DNA of 64,000 nucleotides. Source: Pseudomonas laurylsulfativorans. GTDB taxonomy: Bacteria > Pseudomonadota > Gammaproteobacteria > Pseudomonadales > Pseudomonadaceae. The notes under the pieces were generated by a model. It searched no databases, was not told the DNA's origin, and saw nothing but the letters and a program-made list of their open reading frames with translations. The translations under genes and the position numbers were made by a program. This document shows, in pieces, positions 60,627-64,000 of this stretch. Positions within the stretch are counted from its first letter, which is position 1. The number at the start of each line of letters is the position of its first letter. The stretch spans positions 62,001 through 126,000 of the forward strand of contig NZ_MUJK01000006.1 of assembly GCF_002906155.1 (NCBI RefSeq), read 5' to 3'.

Positions 60627-61986
60627 AGCCTTGAAACTGAGCGAATTGACCGGCGCGTTGAATGCTCGCCTGGTGTCCGTCGATGCCAGTTTCGACGGCG
60701 TCAGCATCGACAGTCGTGCGATCAAGCCAGGGCAGTTGTTTATTGCTCTGACCGGGCCGCGCTTCGATGGTCATGACTATCTGAATGACGTGGCCGCCAA
60801 AGGCGCCGTCGCGGCGCTGGTCGAGCGTGAAGTCGCCGACAGCACGCTGCCGCAGCTGCTGGTCAAGGACGCCCGCCAGGCATTAGGGCAGTTGGGCGCG
60901 CTGAACCGTGCCGCGTTTACCCAGCCCGTTGCTGCCGTGACCGGTTCGAGCGGCAAAACCACAGTCAAGGAAATGCTTGCGAGCATCCTGCGCACGCGCG
61001 GTACGGTGTTGGCGACCCGTGGCAATCTGAACAATGACCTCGGCGTACCGCTGACCTTGCTCGAACTGGCGCCGGAACACACCGCGGCAGTGATTGAACT
61101 GGGTGCCTCGCGCCTGGGTGAAATTGCCTACACCGTTGGCATGACCAAGCCGCACGTGGCCATTCTCAACAATGCCGGGACCGCCCACGTCGGCGAGTTC
61201 GGTGGGCCGGAAAAAATCGTCGAAGCCAAAGGCGAGATCATTGAAGGGCTGGATGCCGATGGCGTCGCCGTTCTCAATCTCGACGACAAGGCGTTCGCTA
61301 TCTGGAAAGCGCGCGCCGGTGATCGCAAAGTGCTGACGTTTGCGTTGAGCAACACCAGCGCTGATTTCTATGCCAATGACCTGGCCACCGATGCCCGCGG
61401 CTGCCCGGCGTTCAACCTGCACAGCCCTGAAGGTGCGGAGCGCGTTCAACTGAATTTGCTCGGTACCCACAACGTCGCCAATGCCATGGCCGCTGCCGCT
61501 GCCGCCCATGCCCTGGGTGTGTCGCTGTTCGGTATCGCTACCGGCCTTGGCGCGGTGCAACCGGTCAAGGGTCGCACTGTCGCGCAACTGGCCAGCAACG
61601 GCATGCGCGTGATCGATGACACTTACAACGCCAACCCCACCTCCATGTGCGCTGCCGTTGATATACTGGCCGGCTTTTCCGGTCGCACCGTCCTGGTGCT
61701 CGGGGATATCGGCGAGTTGGGCGAATGGGCGGAGCAGGGGCACCGCGACGTGGGCGAGTACGCCCGTGGCAAGGTTTCTGCGCTGTACGCCGTGGGGCCA
61801 ATGATGGCTCACGCCGTGAATGCATTCGGTCCACAGGCTTTTCACTTCAGCACGCAGGCTGAACTGATCAAGGCCCTGGGCGCTGAGCAAGACACAAACA
61901 CCACCATTTTGATCAAAGGGTCGCGCAGCGCTGCGATGGAAAACGTCGTCGCCGCTTTGTGCGGGTCCAGTCTGGAGAAACATTAA
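60619..61986 (+). CDS. murF: UDP-MurNAc-tripeptide--D-Ala-D-Ala ligase
   Basis: 455 residues. Mur ligase domains: N-terminal UDP-binding part to about 90, then P-loop VTGSSGKTTVKEML near 111, and the C-terminal GSRSAAME segment near 435. Attaches D-Ala-D-Ala, completing the pentapeptide. Overlaps murE by 8 bases and mraY by one (TAATG). Confidence 0.97.
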   Translation: MLKALKLSELTGALNARLVSVDASFDGVSIDSRAIKPGQLFIALTGPRFDGHDYLNDVAAKGAVAALVEREVADSTLPQLLVKDARQALGQLGALNRAAFTQPVAAVTGSSGKTTVKEMLASILRTRGTVLATRGNLNNDLGVPLTLLELAPEHTAAVIELGASRLGEIAYTVGMTKPHVAILNNAGTAHVGEFGGPEKIVEAKGEIIEGLDADGVAVLNLDDKAFAIWKARAGDRKVLTFALSNTSADFYANDLATDARGCPAFNLHSPEGAERVQLNLLGTHNVANAMAAAAAAHALGVSLFGIATGLGAVQPVKGRTVAQLASNGMRVIDDTYNANPTSMCAAVDILAGFSGRTVLVLGDIGELGEWAEQGHRDVGEYARGKVSALYAVGPMMAHAVNAFGPQAFHFSTQAELIKALGAEQDTNTTILIKGSRSAAMENVVAALCGSSLEKH

Positions 61987-63068
61987 TGCTGCTGCTGCTA
62001 GCGGAGTATCTGCAACAGTTCTACAAAGGCTTCGCGGTCTTCCAGTACCTGACCCTGCGCGGGATTCTCGGTGTACTGACCGCGCTGGTCCTGTCGCTGT
62101 GCTATGGCCCCTGGATGATCCGCACTTTGCAGAAGCGTCAGATCGGTCAATCCGTTCGAAACGACGGTCCGCAGTCGCACCTGTCCAAGTCGGGCACACC
62201 GACCATGGGCGGCGCGCTGATCCTGTCGTCCATCGGTGTCAGCACCCTGCTTTGGGCTGACCTGACCAACCGTTACGTCTGGGTCGTCCTGCTGGTGACC
62301 CTGTTGTTCGGCGCTATCGGCTGGGTCGACGACTACCGCAAGGTCATCGAGAAGAACTCCCGCGGCCTGCCAAGCCGCTGGAAATATTTCTGGCAGTCGG
62401 TATTCGGCCTGGGCGCGGCGATCTTCCTGTACATGACTGCCACCACTCCGGTGGAAACCACGCTGATCCTGCCGATGCTCAAGGACTACAGTATTCCATT
62501 GGGTGCCGGCTTCATTGTCCTGACCTATTTCGTGATTGTCGGTTCGAGCAACGCGGTCAACCTGACCGACGGCCTCGACGGCCTGGCGATCATGCCGACG
62601 GTGATGGTGGGCGGCGGCCTGGGCATTTTCTGCTACCTGTCGGGTAACGTGAAATTCGCCGAATACCTGCTGATTCCTTATGTACCGGGCGCGGGCGAGT
62701 TGATCGTGTTCTGTGGCGCGTTGATCGGCGCAGGCCTGGGCTTCCTCTGGTTCAACACTTATCCGGCACAAGTCTTCATGGGTGACGTCGGTGCACTGGC
62801 GCTGGGCGCGGCCCTGGGCACTATCGCAGTGATCGTCCGTCAGGAAATCGTCCTGTTCATCATGGGCGGCGTGTTCGTGATGGAAACCCTGTCAGTGGTC
62901 ATTCAGGTTGCCTCCTTTAAGCTGACCGGTCGCCGCGTGTTCCGCATGGCACCGATTCACCACCACTTTGAACTCAAGGGCTGGCCCGAGCCGCGCGTGA
63001 TCGTCCGTTTCTGGATCATCACCGTGATTCTCGTGCTGGTCGGCCTTGCCACCCTGAAGCTGAGGTAG
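61986..63068 (+). CDS. mraY: Phospho-MurNAc-pentapeptide translocase
   Basis: 360 residues, ten membrane spans. The catalytic aspartates are in DDYRK (near 115) and VNLTDGLDGLA (near 194), and the HHHFE motif lies near 324 in the last cytoplasmic loop. Makes lipid I from UDP-MurNAc-pentapeptide and undecaprenyl phosphate. The ATG overlaps the murF stop. Length matches E. coli (360). Confidence 0.97.
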   Translation: MLLLLAEYLQQFYKGFAVFQYLTLRGILGVLTALVLSLCYGPWMIRTLQKRQIGQSVRNDGPQSHLSKSGTPTMGGALILSSIGVSTLLWADLTNRYVWVVLLVTLLFGAIGWVDDYRKVIEKNSRGLPSRWKYFWQSVFGLGAAIFLYMTATTPVETTLILPMLKDYSIPLGAGFIVLTYFVIVGSSNAVNLTDGLDGLAIMPTVMVGGGLGIFCYLSGNVKFAEYLLIPYVPGAGELIVFCGALIGAGLGFLWFNTYPAQVFMGDVGALALGAALGTIAVIVRQEIVLFIMGGVFVMETLSVVIQVASFKLTGRRVFRMAPIHHHFELKGWPEPRVIVRFWIITVILVLVGLATLKLR

Positions 63069-63074
63069 AAACAC

Positions 63075-64000
63075 GTGTCTCTGATCGCTTCTGACCACTT
63101 CCGCATCGTTGTCGGCCTCGGCAAGAGCGGCATGTCCCTGGTTCGCTTCCTGGCGATCCGGGGCGTGGCGTTTGCGGTGGCCGATACGCGGGAAAATCCA
63201 CCGGAACTGGCCACGCTCAAGCGTGACTATCCGCACGTGGAAGTGCGTTGTGGCGAACTGGACGTCGAGTTCCTGTGCCGTGCCGACGAGCTCTACGTGA
63301 GCCCGGGCTTGGCGCTGGCGACCCCGGCCCTGCAGGCCGCCGCCGCCCGTGGCGTGAAATTGTCCGGTGACATCGAGCTGTTCGCGCGTAACGCGAAGGC
63401 GCCGATCGTGGCCATCAGCGGCTCCAACGCGAAAAGCACCGTCACCACGCTGGTCGGCGAAATGGCGGCTGCGGCTGGCAAGCGAGTTGCCGTCGGCGGC
63501 AACCTCGGCACCCCGGCGCTGGACCTGCTCAGCGACGACATCGAGTTGTACGTGATGGAGCTGTCGAGTTTCCAGCTGGAAACCACCGACCAACTCAATG
63601 CCGAAGTGGCGACCGTGCTCAACGTCAGCGAAGACCACATGGACCGTTACAGCGGTTTGCCGGCCTATCACCTGGCCAAGCACCGGATCTTCCGTGGCGC
63701 CAGGCAGTTCGTGGTCAATCGCCAGGACGCCCTGAGCCGTCCGTTGATGGGCGAAGGGCAGCCATGCTGGACTTTCGGCCTGAGCAAACCCGATTTCAAA
63801 GCTTTCGGCATCCGCGAAGAAGACGGCGAGAAATACCTGGCCTTCGAATTCCAGAACTTGATGCCGGTGCGCGACCTGAAGATTCGCGGCGCCCACAACC
63901 AGTCCAACGCCCTGGCGGCCCTGGCCCTGGGCCATGCGGTCGGCCTGCCGTTCGATGCGATGCTCTGGAGCCTGCGCACCTTTGCCGGTCTCGAGCACCG
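63075..64000 (+). CDS. murD: UDP-MurNAc-L-alanine--D-glutamate ligase, C-terminus outside window
   Basis: The first 308 residues, against about 448 expected. GTG start at 63075, six bases past mraY. N-terminal UDP-binding part with VVGLGKSGMS (near 12) and the ATP site AISGSNAKSTVT near 114. The P-loop has SNAKST where most Mur ligases have TNGKST; I believe this variant is usual in Pseudomonas. Adds D-glutamate. Confidence 0.95.
   Translation, partial: MSLIASDHFRIVVGLGKSGMSLVRFLAIRGVAFAVADTRENPPELATLKRDYPHVEVRCGELDVEFLCRADELYVSPGLALATPALQAAAARGVKLSGDIELFARNAKAPIVAISGSNAKSTVTTLVGEMAAAAGKRVAVGGNLGTPALDLLSDDIELYVMELSSFQLETTDQLNAEVATVLNVSEDHMDRYSGLPAYHLAKHRIFRGARQFVVNRQDALSRPLMGEGQPCWTFGLSKPDFKAFGIREEDGEKYLAFEFQNLMPVRDLKIRGAHNQSNALAALALGHAVGLPFDAMLWSLRTFAGLEH

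Noticed and set aside
59106..60725. 539-codon minus-strand frame opposite murE
   Set aside because: Fully antisense to a conserved Mur ligase; no start signal or domain.
63411..63446. P-loop of MurD reading SGSNAKST instead of TGTNGKST as a possible defect
   Set aside because: The Lys and Ser/Thr needed for ATP are kept and I believe the variant is usual in Pseudomonas MurD.

Overview
The window is chromosomal DNA from a Pseudomonas, most likely of the P. fluorescens lineage. Evidence is the gene order (hemH-uraA-upp-hpt-mqo; trpS-zapE ... rplM-rpsI-petABC-sspAB; lpoA-rsmI-rnpB-mraZ-dcw), the high-GC codon use, and the many REP hairpins typical of that group (GTAGGAGC and TGTGGCGAGGG types). 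Almost all of it is core genome. No insertion sequence, prophage, CRISPR array or tRNA was found.

Layout. 1-3.2 kb: a likely light/photolyase-associated block (a cut-off DUF523/DUF1722 gene, a Trp-rich small protein, a renalase-like flavoprotein, a TIGR01777 epimerase), with three inverted sites resembling the operator of LitR/PplR-type light-responsive MerR regulators, followed by hemH. 4.3-10 kb: nucleobase salvage (uraA-upp divergent from hpt), a WbuC cupin, two small proteins and mqo. 10-19.5 kb: a 740-base stretch without a clear gene, lipoproteins, a PlsC-like acyltransferase, two small signalling/metal-type proteins, an SRAP/HMCES protein, a dCache chemoreceptor, an M48 lipoprotein protease, and a GDT1-family manganese exporter behind a yybP-ykoY riboswitch with a visible switching element. 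19.5-30.7 kb: rsmC, a 2-hydroxyacid dehydrogenase, a LysE exporter, and an alkK-DUF1302-DUF1329-LuxR(MalT-like) lipid/hydrophobic-compound block. 30.7-36.2 kb: MBL hydrolase, OmpA lipoprotein, zapG, an alpha/beta hydrolase, trpS with an extra C-terminal domain, zapE.

36.2-41.5 kb is the accessory part. Four genes on the minus strand sit between zapE and the acyl-CoA dehydrogenase/aldo-keto reductase/rplM block: a tryptophan 2-monooxygenase (IaaM)-like flavoenzyme, a nitrilase-superfamily amidase, an internally duplicated membrane protein I do not recognise, and an asparaginase-family amidohydrolase. Together they look like an amino acid -> amide -> acid + ammonia route (auxin-like or aryl-acetate). 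The monooxygenase is broken here: its N-terminal and C-terminal parts lie in different frames and the FAD-binding GxGxxG segment is missing.

45.3-53.8 kb: ribosomal proteins L13/S9, the cytochrome bc1 complex, SspA/SspB, a BON lipoprotein, the GmhA/DiaA SIS protein, YraN and LpoA. 53.9-64 kb: rsmI, the RNase P RNA, a noncoding stretch carrying two copies of a 46-base repeat, then the division and cell-wall cluster mraZ-rsmH-ftsL-ftsI-murE-murF-mraY-murD (murD cut by the window end). The mraZ promoter and a three-repeat MraZ operator are visible, and the dcw genes mostly overlap by 1-8 bases, so they are probably one transcript.
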